From positions 14,745,501 through 14,809,500 of the forward strand of contig OW203992.1 in assembly GCA_934047225.1 (NCBI GenBank): a stretch of DNA of 64,000 bases. The letters are read 5' to 3'. This document shows, piece by piece, positions 10,336 to 22,700 of this stretch. Made by a program: the position numbers and the translations under genes. This DNA is from Ypsolopha sequella (Eukaryota > Arthropoda > Insecta > Lepidoptera > Ypsolophidae). Within the stretch, counting starts at the first letter, position 1. Every line of letters starts with the position of its first letter. The notes beneath the pieces were generated by a model. It had not been told where the DNA came from. It saw nothing but the letters and a program-made list of their open reading frames with translations, and did not search any database.

Positions 10336-11290
10336 TTAATGACAACAAGGAAATCCTCCAGAGCAGAAGACTGTGCCTCTGATCAACACTGACCCAAGTA
10401 TATTATAGTAAATATTAATATCCATATCTTATATTAGACCATGTTTTAAATATTTTTTTAGGATCAGGTGTCTAATTATGTTCCTCTTCCTCTTCTCTCC
10501 CCCTCCCCCAACCCCAAACGCAGATGTTTTTTTTGCTGAATATTAACCTTTTATTATATTTGTTCACGTGTTCTTTGTTTTCGTTGGAGAAATTTTTTAA
10601 TTAATCGCTCACCGAATTGTAAATTTGCATGGAAGCCTAATTTATATTAAATACGTAATAAACTTTATCTCGTTCAACATTCAAAAAGTTTATCTGTAAA
10701 TAGATACATAATACACTTTTTACATATCATATTTAATCTCAAAAATACAATAGAATACGATAAATAAAATATATATATAAAACGGGGAAATACAATGAAA
10801 AAAATTAAAAATTAGGGTTACCTAAATTTAATAAAGTTAAACACTTGCTTAAGTAACAAAGTTTGGAATAAGTAGTATAATATTATATACATAACATAAT
10901 GCAATAAATACAACAAAGTTGATGGATAAATTAGCTATAAATAAATATATTCCTCAATCCAACTACTTGATTAGTCTAATAGCAGATACAGATAACAGGA
11001 GAATTGCCTTATATCTAATTGTTCGTATTCAAATGTCTCCACGTTTCCTCCCACTTATTTTACCGACATAAACACAAAAACAATAAGGACAGCACATATA
11101 ATACTTTATGTACTCATATTTCTCACGCACACTAAAGTAGAGCCACTGAGTGATGGCACTTATGACAGCTGCATTTAGTGATGAGGTACATTTAAAATTT
11201 CGGTTAAAAATAAAAATCAAGTGTGAGTTTACTCAACATTAGACACGTCATTCAACACTCAACATAATGATACAAAAGGAAAATGTACCA
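10336..11290. other. No gene recognised
   Basis: AT-rich DNA with no supported coding exon or clear repeat boundary. Confidence 0.45.
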
Positions 11291-11295
11291 AAACC

Positions 11296-11720
11296 AGTAG
11301 CGTAGCTATCGGAGGGCTATGCGGTGTAGTGCCCGGGGGCCCCCAAGAGATGTTTAAATATCTAAATCGAAAAAATTATTTTACTATCATTTATTTTCGT
11401 TTAGTTTAACTTCGTCATTGTTTTGTTTTAATTAAATATTATTGCGTAACTTGGCGAACTCAAACACGACCTATAAAACAAGAGAAACTTTAAAAAAAAA
11501 TCTTTGTTTCTATACGAATTCTATTGCACAATAAAGCAACATTCAAATCGAAAAAAAAATAACCGAAACAAGTAGTACATCACTATCAACAATGAAGTAT
11601 TACATTTTTTAATTCACACTTGCATAGTATTTACTATGACACTTGCTTATAAATAATTACGATACTTTGTAGGCATTTAAACGTCATAGGCGCCATCACT
11701 CGATGGCTCTACTGTACCTT
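11296..11720. mobile_element. Possible hAT-like element
   Basis: The left end CAGTAGCGTAGCTATCGG resembles a hAT terminus. An inverted CGATGGCTCTACTG near 11718 could be the other end. The flanks do not show a clean 8-bp duplication, so this is tentative. Confidence 0.3.
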
Positions 11721-11839
11721 AATATGTGCATAATATATGTTAGTTAGTGAAATTTTATAAAAATTAAGGAATAAAACAAAAACTCAAATTGAAATAAAGT
11801 CGTATCATTCAAGAAGATTCCTGCTAGATCCCGCAAGGA

Positions 11840-12458
11840 TGTGCTTTTTTGAGGATTTCTTGAAGTAGATGCAATTTAATATAGCCAAATTATATGTTTT
11901 TACAATAAACTTTTTATTACCTACAATTTGATATCCATATTGTATTTTTATAATTTATTTTATTTTATTTGTTATACTTTTATTTATATTTCACATTTGT
12001 GTTCAACTTTTTTTAAATCGCCGTAGTTTTCTTGTAATCGGCCAGTTACGATCTCTAATTGACATTTTTTCATATTTTTCTGTCCACCAGTTTCCACCAG
12101 GGGAGGGACATATAATTTTTGTGGTTTTTCAAAGATTTGTCGAAACCAGTGCAAGTGAATGTAGTAAAGATGTAATTTATTACAACCAACTTTTTAATAT
12201 CTACAATTTAATACCCATATTGTATTTTTAGGATAATGTTTTTTTTTTGGAAATCTTATGAACAAACTCAAATCATTTTTTTGTTGTTGCTATTTTTGTG
12301 CCAAAATTCGAATCTTTGTATTTAACTGTGCTAAAGTTATGAGCCTTTGTGTGACATACGGACGGACGGACACGGGAGTAATACTTTATATTCTCTGACG
12401 GGAGTCTCACCAAAAAGGTTCCTTTTGTACCTTTTAGGTATTACGGAACCCTAAAAAG
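11840..12458 (+). repeat. Interspersed repeat copy containing the MULE empty site
   Basis: Matches both flanks of the MULE at 54963-61035. The word GACATTTTTTCATATTTTTC at 12061-12080 is uninterrupted here but split by the MULE there. Ends with the family's ACATACGGACGGACGGACA, GGTTCCTTTTGTACCTTTTA and GGAACCCTAAAA. Non-coding. Confidence 0.75.
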
Positions 12459-12773
12459 AAATATTTTGTAAAGTAAGGATCAAAATAAGATTAATATTTT
12501 TATAATGGTTTTATATATATTCTTTTTTTACAAAATTTAACTTAGATTTAATCCTTATTAAACGATCGATGGTATGTACGATGTACGAGTAATATGCTTG
12601 CCGATTTGCGGAACATTTTTCGGTTTACCAGCCAATCGTAGAAAATTTTATTTACGTCAAAAGCTTCAACTCCAGTGGGGATCAAGGGAGGCAGGATACT
12701 CAAGCCCCCCAAATATTTAGATTATGAATATGACTATATTTCCCAATTTATGGTTTACTAACCTACAAGTGTT
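12459..12773. other. No gene recognised
   Basis: AT-rich spacer between two repeats; nothing recognised. Confidence 0.45.
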
Positions 12774-13170
12774 TTTTCAATGCATGTGCTCGTAAAGGCC
12801 CACTTTTTATGCATCAAAACCGAACAGAAAGTCGATTATTTTGCCCTAGGGCTTTATTATTATTATTATTTTTTAATTTATTTACAATGGTTGGCTAACC
12901 TGCAGCCTTTCCTATGTACCATAGACGTTATACTTTTTTTCCACCGTTTAACGGCTCTGGATACAGTCCTTTTAAGCCAATTATAATTTTAAGTTCACAA
13001 GATTATATTTGTTTTCATTTCCTCACACTATGCATTGAAAAATGTAGTATGATACACGGGCGTAAGAGCAATAAATTACTCGGTTACATTTAAAACACTC
13101 GCTACGCTCGAGTTTTAATTCGTCCTCGTAATTTATTCCTTTGCGCCCTTGTAGCATAAACTACTATTAT
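12774..13170 (+). repeat. Repeat family R1, second long copy
   Basis: Near-identical to 1081-1463, including the terminal foldback (ACACGGGCGTAAGAGC … CTTTGCGCCCTTGTAG). Carries an extra AGTTTTAATTCG block in the foldback loop. Confidence 0.8.
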
Positions 13171-13184
13171 GGTATAATTCTGGT

Positions 13185-13280
13185 ATTTACTATGATTTCC
13201 TGAAAAAGTTTGACGAACTTGATCCATTTGTCGTCTCAAAACAAACATTTAAAAAGCAGGTACAATCTGTACCGGTTTAA
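13185..13280 (+). pseudogene. Short coding-like remnant, unrecognised
   Basis: Thirty-one codons ending in TAA read as a charged, protein-like peptide (IYYDFLKKFDELDPF…). It starts about 15 bases after repeat R1 and has no ATG or splice acceptor that I trust. It could be the C-terminal end of a retroelement or captured gene. Low confidence. Confidence 0.25.
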
Positions 13281-13989
13281 ATAAGTTTTCATCCTTCTTG
13301 CTCCTCACGTATACATACACAGCATTAACTCTCTCACTCTTTGATACAAACTCACAACAATGAAAAATTACTACACCTACACTACATCTCTCTTACAAAT
13401 GCGTTTATACACCCTCACACTCACCCTGACACACATGTTAACTCTCAACTGAATTTTTAACTTAAATCTAACTATGTTTAATATTTGTCCGTTTGTATAC
13501 TAATTATTATGTTTTTTTTTATTATTCATCACATTTTCTGTATACATCTTCGATTTCTTGTTTACATGCTTTTTACAATTTAAGTTAGTATAAGAATGAA
13601 TCCGTTATTGGCCTCTGTTCCGGTAATCTTTTCTGTTATTATATTTTTTTTGTTATGTGCTGTGGATTTCTGTGGGAATAATTTTAATTTAATTTTTAAA
13701 TACATAACAATAAAAATTATAAAATTAAAACTAAATAATATTTAAAATTAAGCTAAATAAAAAATTAAAATTACCTATCAATATAATAAATGGGAATAAT
13801 AAAATAAAATAAAACCGACACACAACTTCTCCTCGCCCCACTAAAATATGTTTCTGGATCTGCCACTGTTCAACTTTGTTTTGCAGTGGGAAGGTTTAAT
13901 GTTGCTTTGAATACGAAAACATACCCCTTAAATAATACACATCCCGGCAGATGTAAAATCGGCGTACCTTTATACTATTTTCACTTATG
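13281..13989. other. No gene; low-complexity AT-rich DNA
   Basis: CAC-rich low-complexity stretch around 13310-13440, then A/T-rich filler. No coding exon seen. Confidence 0.45.
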
Positions 13990-14425
13990 TGATGTTCAAG
14001 TATGTAATATAACTTGAAATATATACAATAAATAAAAGAAAATTATAACTTGAAATATATTTCGGCCCTTAGTGGGCCGTCATCAGTCATGAATACTTGA
14101 CTGATATATAAAAACACTTATTAAAACAATAGTTTCCAGATATATTTCGACAAATAGTCGGCTTCAGTGGAATTTGATACAATATATAATTTTAAAATGT
14201 CATAAAATGAAGTGAATGATTGACAGACAAATGAGAGACGTAAGAAAAAAAAGAAAAATTATAATCATGAAAAATAAAAAGTATATATATATAAATAAAT
14301 AAATATAAAAATTAATAATCAATCAATAACAAAGATAAATAATCATCCCTCCATCTCCACACTCCAATTCAAAAACCTACCAAAACAAATATATATTGTA
14401 TATATTTCAAGTTATATTGTGTAAT
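13990..14425 (-). repeat. Retroelement end with CTGATGAC–hairpin–GAAA motifs
   Basis: On the minus strand, 14086-14060 reads CTGATGAC, stem GGCCC, loop ACTAA, stem GGGCC, GAAA. A second motif nearby (14170-14140) reads CTGAAGCC, stem GAC, loop, GTC, GAAA. Words such as TAACTTGAAATATAT recur in both orientations (about 14010, 14050 and 14400). The motif resembles a hammerhead ribozyme core, apart from one extra base after the conserved CUGAUGA. Confidence 0.5.
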
Positions 14426-14439
14426 TATAAATAAAAAGC

Positions 14440-14695
14440 TAATTAAGGCATACTATATATATTTGTAGTTAAGCCTATTAACTAAGTACTTATGTTTTTT
14501 TACCCCATTCTGTCCTCCAAGGAAACGGGGCTGTTATTCCTTTCTACAGGCGTAAAATCCTATCTAGGATAACAGCGTACATTTGTTATTAGTACTTTAT
14601 GTGTATCTTAGATTTTAAGCTTAAATTCTTGTAACTTGTACTGTACTCCCTTCTTGCGAAATAAATTAATATTCTATTCTATTCTATTCTATTTA
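14440..14695 (+). mobile_element. LINE 3' end with (TATTC)n tail
   Basis: A 3'-UTR-like stretch ends in AATAAATTAATATTC followed by four to five copies of TATTC. Such microsatellite tails are typical of several non-LTR retrotransposon clades. No coding part remains, so the family is not identified. Confidence 0.45.
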
Positions 14696-15011
14696 TTCAA
14701 GTATGTAATAGATATTTTACTATATCTCACTAGTAGATTAGACAAGTGATTCCGAATGAGTTCTCTACACCCTGCCCTCGCAACGTAAGTACAGTATCGT
14801 GTTACCGGGTTGATTGGAAAGGTTCTTACGTAATCAATAGGTCGAAATATATCTAAAGATCTATAATAGGTTTGGTTGAAACCAGGACATCCTTCATATA
14901 GAATAGCAGTTTAACATAGCACAAAGTGTTTCTTTATACTTAAAAAATTGCCTCTTTAACTATTTTATTTTATTTCATTTATTTATAATAAGGTTATCAA
15001 ACAGTCTTTAA

Positions 15012-15419
15012 GGGGCTCTACAATGCTAAACATCAGTTTTGCATTGGATTCAGTATCGTCAATATAGACGGAAGAAATTTGAAAAAAATATGGCGTGTGT
15101 TTTATCTCTTATTACACTTTATAAATAAACGTACATTCAATCTTCTTTTTATTATAAAACTTTTAAAAAAGCATACATTTCAGGAAAAAATTGATTCAGT
15201 TTTAAAATATCAAAACGGATTGAAACGAAACTAACACACGTAGATACTTACCAGAAAAAAACATATTTATTACATAAAGAAGTTATAGTTCATGTCCTAA
15301 TGTAGCTGCTATTCCAAAATAACTGAAGTTTTGCATGCGCGGCATCTGATTAGAGCAGGATAGACACATAAATAACAAAAGCGTTAGAGCAGGACTGAAT
15401 TTTAGCATTGTGCAGCCCC
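15012..15419. mobile_element. TTAA MITE family G
   Basis: Flanked by TTAA at 15008-15011 and 15420-15423. Ends are GGGGCTCTACAATGCTAAA and, inverted, GGGGCTGCACAATGCTAAA. 408 bp, non-coding. Confidence 0.82.
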
Positions 15420-15579
15420 TTAACAAACATTAAAAAGAAAAATACAAAACCATAATACTTAAACTTATAAAGCTATAAGAGTTTACACTTTCTAAAAATA
15501 AGTCGATATTGGGAGAACGGGAAAAAAATCGATTGTTGTCGTAATTAGTAGACACGGTTTGTAGTGGTGTCGAAACGAC

Positions 15580-15614
15580 AAGCTTCGATCAACAATTGTC
15601 GTGTTGATCGAAGA
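15580..15614. repeat. Small perfect hairpin
   Basis: Arms CTTCGATCAAC and GTTGATCGAAG flank a nine-base loop, within a longer CGACAA-rich segment. Function unknown. Confidence 0.55.
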
Positions 15615-15841
15615 CGACAAGAGTTCCAACAAGTTAGAGCAGTCAACTTTGTTGTTCACAAGTTTGTGAAGGAAACGTCTATACGACGACTTGCTAATTT
15701 AGGTATATTGTGATGGATAGCAGCAGACCTGTAATCACTAAATAAATTACTTGTCCTATATTCTAGTGCTTTTAAGAATTAATTAGGTATGTATTAAGGT
15801 GAAACGTCTCTAAAATCACACCGAAACATTCGGGTACCGGG

Positions 15842-16062
15842 CAGTGTTGTTATTCATACGGCAATTGCCATAATATACGGCATTCTATGACATTTTTTAG
15901 ATTATACGGCAGGTTTTTCACGTACCGTATTATGAAATACGGCATTTGAATTTGAATTTTGAATAATTGTTCTAATATGCCGTATACGGCAACTTTGTGT
16001 TTTTTTTTTATTTATACGGCAATTTGAAACTTTAGATACGAAATTTTGTAAGGACAACACTG
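15842..16062. mobile_element. hAT-type MITE rich in TACGGCA words
   Basis: Ends CAGTGTTGTTATTC and TAAGGACAACACTG are inverted repeats. Flanks GTACCGGG (15834-15841) and GTACCAGG (16063-16070) form an 8-bp target duplication with one change. The interior repeats the word TACGGCA many times in both orientations. Non-autonomous. Confidence 0.85.
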
Positions 16063-16092
16063 GTACCAGGAGCCGTATTTTTGAATCGTTCG

Positions 16093-16194
16093 TTTTCAAT
16101 TCACGTGCGAAAGTATATACCCATCTCACGTAGCACATCAGTACTTGTCAATTGCAAGATGAGACAGGTATATATTTTCACACGTGAATTGAAA
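16093..16194. repeat. Small foldback
   Basis: Arms TTTCAATTCACGTG and CACGTGAATTGAAA pair, and pairing continues inward through TATATAC. It sits between a hAT MITE and the LINE remnant. Confidence 0.65.
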
Positions 16195-16258
16195 GTGTCA
16201 TTATTTAGCTTATATATTCAGCTCACCGATACAATCTTAAGCGCCAACACTGTTCGCA

Positions 16259-17368
16259 TTGTACTTTGCAGTGGTGGTCCGCGACAAACATCTTCGGAAG
16301 GAGTGCACATCCGTTTTCGAACAGATCCTTTTTAATCTTGGCAGATTCCGAGCCCGGACCAAAGTGTCGTACGCTCTAGTTACGGAAATCATGTATGCGG
16401 ATGATTTGTGCTTCGTTTCTGAGTCTTCGGACGGCCTGCAGAAGCTAATGTCGATCTTTTCCAAGTCTTGTCTTAAATTTGGCCTGAAGGTCAATGTAAA
16501 GAAGACACAAGTGATGTCCTTGGACTCGCTTGGCCATGAACAACTGGTTGTAAGACTTGGTGAGGACGTGCTTAAGCAGGTCACCAAATTTCGCTATCTG
16601 GGGAGCACTGTGTCAACCAGGTGCGACCTCGACTCTGAGATCAACAGCAGGATCGGTGCCGCAGCCGCGGCATTTGGCAAACTGAGTCGTAAGGTCTTCT
16701 GCTCCCACGAACTGAAGCTGGGCACGAAAGTCTCCGTGTACATGGCGATAGTATTGCCAAACCTCCTATACGCTGCAGAGACATGGTGCTTATACCGCCA
16801 CCAAATCCGCACCCTCGACCGATTCCACCTTAAATGCCTCCGAAATATACTTAAGATCAGATGGTCTGATCGGGTGCGAAATACCGAAGTGCTGCAACGC
16901 GCCAATGTGGGTGGCATAGAGGCGTACATCATGCGGCGACAGCTTCGGTGGTGCGGACACGTGTCGCGGATGGCGGAGGAGCGAGTGGCGAAGCGCATCT
17001 TCTTTTCAGAACTCCAGTCCGGAAAGCGAAAAAGTGGAGGCCAGTACCTAAGGTACAAGGATGTTCTGAAAAGACAATTAAAAAGATGCAACATTGAGCC
17101 ATCGCAGTGGGAGGATAAGGCAGCTCAACGCGCAGAGTGGCGGAACCTTGTTCAAAGGAAAGTTTATGACTTTGAACAAGAACGAAGGTCCGATTTAGAC
17201 CGAAAAAGGGACGACCTTAATTCTCGGCCACCTGCGAACATCGCTTACAACTTCATGAATGGTGTGCTGACGTGCGCCCTATGTGGGCGTACATTTAATG
17301 CAAAAATTGGTTACGCGAGTCACTTGAGAGCACATCAGAGAGCTGGACAGCTTAGCTCTCAAACTTGA
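16259..17368 (+). pseudogene. 5'-truncated LINE reverse transcriptase with C-terminal zinc finger
   Basis: The 369-codon frame starts just before the RT catalytic box ([12 protein letters not shown], about residue 45) and runs through the thumb and connection ([51 protein letters not shown]). It ends in a C2H2 finger ([21 protein letters not shown]) near residue 340. Everything 5' of the YADD box, including the endonuclease, is missing. The segment just upstream (GVHIRFRTD, about 16297-16325) lies in another frame, so a frameshift occurs near 16327. The architecture matches LINEs common in invertebrates and fish whose ORF2 ends in a zinc finger. I would place it near RTE but am not sure of the clade. 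It is dead, but its long open stretch suggests recent insertion. Confidence 0.82.
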
Positions 17369-18320
17369 CAGGAGTTAAAGAAGCTGTCGCTTTGGCCGAG
17401 AACGGCTGTGAGGCTATACTATATATATTACAATCTTAAATTTGCGTCGGGGTTGGGCGGGGAGGTAAAGAGGGGCCCTGCGCAGAATGACTGAAACCGG
17501 CACTCTGGCTGCTTTCTCTTCAGTGTAACTCACGACTTACACGTGACAGCGTGCTGTTTTTTTTCATGTATTTATAGAATGTAATTAGATCAATCGATTC
17601 AAATAAAAATAAGCGTAATTTGGACAATATTTTGGGCACCGTTCCTAACGACGGCAGCGATCTGGCTATCATTTTCTATTTAATAATTTTAGGTTTATTT
17701 TGTTAGATTTTTTATTTTAGGTCATTTTTAGTTCAGTTTTTGAATATTATTTAAGTTTTTAGTTAAGATAATTTAATTTATTGTATAGTTTTAAATTTAA
17801 ATAGAATGGTTTTTACAATATTTATAGGTTAAAATAGGCTTCAGCCCGTGCTAGAGCCAGCCGGAAATATAAATGGGCCACGCATAGGTATCGAAATGTC
17901 TGGCGCCGAGCGAGCGAGGCGGTTTCGGGAGCGTCTCAAGCTGTTAAGGCACGCACTGTCATATAAGTTTCACGTTAAAACCAACAACCGTGTGCCCCAC
18001 ACAGCCCCACCCGATTTTTCTTAATGCGATCAATGTAAAATTTGCAATTTAAGTACGCAACCAACTTTTTACTTTAACTTTACATTTCACTACCTTCTTA
18101 TTAAGTTTTAGAAATAATTCGAATATATAAAATTTTGCGAAAATGTCTTAACGTATACCTATAGATTATTATGTATATATATTTTCGTCCTTCTTACCTT
18201 GCTTGCAACTAGCAGCATTTGCTGAGTTTGGCCCTTTTTGCCACTTTATTGTTTTTTTTTTCTGTGCGTGTGTTTCTTTTTTATGGCAAATAAATACTTT
18301 TTCACTTTCACTTTCACTTT
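17369..18320 (+). mobile_element. Probable 3' UTR and tail of the zinc-finger LINE
   Basis: Non-coding sequence following the LINE stop codon and ending in a TTTCAC tandem run at 18297-18320, a plausible microsatellite tail. The boundary is inferred, since no second copy is available in the window. Confidence 0.45.
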
Positions 18321-19230
18321 ACCTGAAGGATGAAAACTTGCGCAAAATCATAAATTGACGAAGTGTACCAACCATTTTTCTTTCTGAATTTATATTGTGA
18401 AAATGTTCCATCAATAAATATAATTTGTGCGTTACAGATAAACATGTCCTATACATTCTGTGATCGTACCTCAACAACAGCTGTTACTGTTTTGGTTTTA
18501 TGTAGCCTAAACTTTCAAACAGTAATTTAAAATCGCTGAACGCTCAGAAAAGTTCAGATTCCCAAAAGCCTCGTACTCCATTTAATAATTTCAGTATCCG
18601 TTTTTTTTTTTATTATTCTAGCTGAATAAAATTTAACACGTTTAGGGACGCAAAGCCATGAAGCTTATCACCTAGATCCAGATCACCTATATCCACGTCA
18701 CTTGTATTTTCCATATATCATACTCATTTTGCAAATCCTGACTGTAAAAAAACCGGGAATCACGCGAGCAACGCTGCTTGGCGTTCGCTAGTTCTATATA
18801 CATATATATTATATATATATATAATGTACTAATACTCGTAACTTAGTGCCGTTAATCGCTTTTTGTTGATGTATTATTTGGTCTCTGGCTCTCAAATTTG
18901 TCTCTCGAAAATCGAAGTAAGTAATTTGATTCCAATACGGACATTTCCAGTAAAACAATAAAAGTCATTGAAACTTTTGGAATAAACCAAAGTTTGATTT
19001 AATTAAATTTTATTGAATTACCTGTTTTTAATTAAGGCTTTGAAAACTCAATAAACCTCAATTAAAATAAGGGTGATTTCATGTAGTACACACATATAAC
19101 AGTTTATTTATTATTTGTAAACGTAAAATTCAATAAGGTTTTGTTATTAAAGAGATGCAGTAAGTGATATAATTACATTTCGAGGGATATAGTAGTCACG
19201 TACCGTAACATAGTTAATACGAAAGAGGTT
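18321..19230. other. No gene; possible Helitron-like end near 18790
   Basis: AT-rich. At about 18760-18792, a small hairpin (AACGC-TGCTTG-GCGTT) is followed by CGCTAGTT, which could be a Helitron 3' end, but no matching 5' end was found. Confidence 0.4.
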
Positions 19231-19270
19231 CATAACTACCAAAACTACCATAACTACCAAAACTACCAAA
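19231..19270 (+). repeat. 9-10-bp tandem repeat (AACTACCAA)n
   Basis: Four to five near-perfect copies of AACTACCAA/AACTACCAT in a row. Confidence 0.8.
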
Positions 19271-19454
19271 CCCCTATGCAGAAAAACTACCTAAGCACTT
19301 TAAAGGAGGAGCCAAGAAGGTGGTGAAAAAGACCTCTCAATTAAGTAGGGATATAACTATAACACAGTATTACAATACTAATTAGTATTCATCACAAACT
19401 AAAAAAGATCAACTAGAAACAGATTTTAAATGAAAAAATACTTTGTATTTAATA

Positions 19455-19575
19455 TACGTAATAATCGTCGGTGAAAACGCCGGTGTACCGAGTGTGGACT
19501 TTGCCGTGCATTTCACAGTTCACACTCGGAACGCCTCTGACACCCCCTCGGGGATTCATGTCGTGACGATGTATA
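19455..19575 (+). repeat. SINE tail fragment
   Basis: Inverse of 33713-33830 with shared words GTGAAAACGCCGGTGTACCG and CACAGTTCACACTCGGAACG, and CATGTCGTGACGATGTA at the end. The tRNA head is absent. Confidence 0.65.
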
Positions 19576-19815
19576 TGTATGTTATATATTATTTTTGTGT
19601 TTCTTTAAATTATTGTAAAATTTGTGTATCAGGATCGTAACAAATTGAAATAGGTATGCAGTCTTTGCCACCCCACCGCCGGGAGAGAGGTCGTCAGTGT
19701 ATGCGGATTAAAGCTTGATACACTTTTTATGCAATTTATAATCATAATACGTACTTAATGTATTATCATATCATCAAATTATCCCAAAAAGGAACCTTAG
19801 ACTACATATCTGCAT

Positions 19816-20132
19816 ATTAGGTCTTTGCATATGAAATTGCCGAAATTTTGTTACAGATTCATGAGTTCATAATTCCTGTAACTCAATAGCTATTTCCAAT
19901 ATTTGTTTTATATTTCAAAATTGATTTCAATGTTTTATATCTACGTAATAAATTTTGTTTTTATTGTCTGTTTGATAACCAAAATTAGATCTTCAAAAGC
20001 AGTTCGTCCTAAACGCCATCCATTTCCATGATATGTCATTCCTAAAAAAATACAAAAATGTTAGTACTGAAAATTGAGTTTCCTTGAAATTTTCTATAGA
20101 AAACAGCAATTTCATATGTGAAGACCTATTAT
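19816..20132. mobile_element. MITE family H, copy 1
   Basis: Terminal inverted repeats TAGGTCTTTGCATATGAAAT and ATTTCATATGTGAAGACCTA. An inverted copy lies at 22969-23395 and shares internal words (TTAGGACGAACT, ATGGAAATGGATGGC-like, TAGCTATT). Non-coding. Confidence 0.78.
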
Positions 20133-20214
20133 TAGATAATAAAATTACAATAACATCTTTCAGCCAAGATAATACGAAGCATGAGAGGCGAGGAGGGATT
20201 CGGTATCTATATTT

Positions 20215-20505
20215 TTCCACGAAACATACCCGCGCAAATCTTTAGTGTAGGAAATATTTGACTTATAACAAAAATGCGTGAACCCTAACGCAACGAGATA
20301 TGGGCGTTTTTTATGGGAGCGTAGTCCGTGAAACAGTTGTCCACGCGCAGCGTTCTAAAATAGACTTTCCACCCGCGAGATAAAGTCTTCAAGTTCCGTT
20401 GAATATCTTTCTCTGATGTTTTGCGCGTGTACTTTTCTTTGGAGAGTTGTTCAGTATGATCATTTGGTTTCATTGAAAGGTCACAATCTTTCTATACCCT
20501 GTATA
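20215..20505 (+). repeat. Repeat family J, copy 1
   Basis: Same orientation as 45690-45965 with ordered shared words: AAACATACCCGCGCAAA, CTAACGCAACGAG, CACGCGCAGCGTTCTAAAAT and GTTGTTCAGTATGATCA. Ends near CCCTGTATA. Non-coding. Confidence 0.75.
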
Positions 20506-20989
20506 TTTTCATATTGTTCTTTGGTCTAGCCCTTATTATTTGTTCTGTGGTCTAGACGCGAGCATGATTTATTTATTTTAGATACATTTGCAGAAGATAC
20601 AAAAAACATTGATGGTGGACGAGATTAAAGGTACAGTTCTGTTGGTACAGGTACGTTCCTCATAAATATATAAATGATCCTTTGAAATTGATATAAAATG
20701 CAGATGAGAGCAAAAAGGTTAAGAAAATAGGTTTAAGTTTGTCATTCAAGTCAATGTTGACTCTATTTTATTTATGATAACATCGTTCCATATTCGATTG
20801 ACCAAGTGGGTCGAAATATATAGATATCGAAAGTTTTCTTTTTTCTTTTACTTGAACAAGAAATAAAAGATATATACATTAAATCAGTGAAAATGTTTTA
20901 TAAACTGAAAATATTTATTATCATATAAAATGATAGTAGATACTACTTTATTATAGTCTAATTGGTGTACTACTTAAACTCTAAGTTTA

Positions 20990-21180
20990 AAATAAAACAA
21001 CAAATGATAAAATTTGGGTTCCTTACTCACAGTGTGCCGAATTGTGTCAGGCGCTACCATACCACGCTTGTTTTTTGTCGTCTTGATGTTGCTATTGCTT
21101 TTATATTGTTGTTATTTACCATATCGTTTTTAGGGTTCCGTACCCGTATTGTATGGTGGTACTCAGTGGCGACTGGTCCA
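20990..21180 (+). repeat. GGGTTCCGTACC-type repeat
   Basis: Shares CAGGCGCTACCAT, TTGTCGTC, TATTGTTGTTATTTACCAT and GGGTTCCGTACCCGT with 35935-36060 in the same orientation. Non-coding. Confidence 0.65.
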
Positions 21181-21189
21181 AAAGTGGGC

Positions 21190-22165
21190 TCGTGCACTGC
21201 ACCACCAAATATCACCAAGATAACTATACTTACATTATTTTTAATAAATCTAGCCTTACCAGCTTGTAGCTACACGAAGATCTTACTATAAATAATGAAC
21301 AACGAAGTCCCTTATTCTATCATAGCCTCAATCTTATAAATAAACAAAGTCTTATGAGTTATTGTTAAAGAAGTTTGAACTTTAATTCCACCTAGTAAAA
21401 CACATTTTACCTCGTGCTAAACATCTCCCCTGCGTTTTCGATTCTGCATTTGTATGAAATACAAATAAATCGCCTGGTGCGTGAAATGAAACGTACTCCG
21501 TACAAAATGTTTGACGAATTTTGGTCGACCTGGAGCGGGGCGCGCGCCTAGTGACACCGAAGCGAACGGTTGCTGAAAGAGGCGTGAAGATATTATCCCG
21601 AATTATTTGACCTTCACCTATTATTTCATGTAAGTACAGAGGCACGACAGTTAAAATAATATTTATCCTTTTTTATTTAAATAAAACTCGAACTCCCAAC
21701 TCGAAGTTTTCCCAGATTTATCGTAAGCTGGCCTTTCGCCCGCGTTCATTAAATCTCTGCAATGTATTAATTAACAAATTAGCAAATTATTAACAACCGT
21801 TATGACCTATATGTTGACCAGGGTCACTACAATGATAATAAAAAAAACGCATCAAAATGCGTCGAGTGGTTCTCAAGTTAAAACGGAACATACATACAGA
21901 CAAACATTCTAGAAATGGTAGTTTGGCTTCACTAAAAGTCCAATTTAGGAAAAAAATTGTGAACAGAGTATGACATTTTTCTACTTTATTATTAGTACTC
22001 ATAGATGGCAGCCCTAGCGTTACGGTCGAGCGTAGGTAATTAAAATCAAGGTCACCCGGAGTAGGCCTTCTGTTAGTGGTTATTTTGTGACACAGGTGTG
22101 ACAAATCAGGCAATGACCGTTCACAGCCGCGCATTGTTATATTAAGATTGTTGTTGATTATCTTA
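21190..22165. other. No gene; fragment of repeat shared with 46890-47000
   Basis: Positions 21795-21900 share GTTGACCAGGGTCACTAC-like and GAGTGGTTCTCNAGTTAAAACG with 46890-47000. A GC-rich patch at 21490-21600 has no recognised coding homology. Confidence 0.45.
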
Positions 22166-22469
22166 ATTAATTATAGAATGTTACTGCACGGTAGGTGGTA
22201 GAGCTGATGCCGGGCTCGACTGTGGAGGTACCACCATTGTACTTGGAGACCCCCTCGAAGTAATTCGGGGGAGAGCAAGAGGACAGCTCACAGGCAAAAA
22301 ACCAGGAGGCCCTATGCCTGGGACCGACGGGTGGTGGTATATTCATCCCTAATAGCCGGGCCTTATATGGAACAGACTGGTGACGGACAGCGGCGTCACT
22401 GGTGTGAGGGTTCCGGCACCGCACTCACCAACTCACCTACCCAGCGTGTGTGAGTACGGGCAATTCTTC

Positions 22470-22562
22470 CAGGATGACCGCCGGGAATGGCAAAGTCCTG
22501 GAAAGGCTTATGTCCAGCAAAGGACGAACTAGGCTGATGGATGGATGGATGGATGGTAGGTA
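22470..22562 (+). pseudogene. RTE-type LINE 3' terminus with (GATG)n tail
   Basis: Encodes the degraded C-terminal GKAYVQQRTN motif (compare GEAYVQQWT at 62850), followed by GCTGATGGATGGATGGATGG. Matches the ends at 35740 and 62911. Upstream 22170-22470 is GC-richer and may be part of the same element. Confidence 0.55.
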
Positions 22563-22700
22563 AATAGTTTTTTTTATGAAACAAATGTTTTGTTCATAAA
22601 TCATAAATAATTAAAGCTATTTGTCCAGGAGGAATGTTAAACATGAAGTGCGCTGTGCAGCAGTGGCGTGCATTGAACTTTTTTCCGTAAATGCAACCAG

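Noticed and set aside
16237..17094. Minus-strand frames opposite the zinc-finger LINE
   Set aside because: They are shadows of the plus-strand RT frame, with no motifs of their own.
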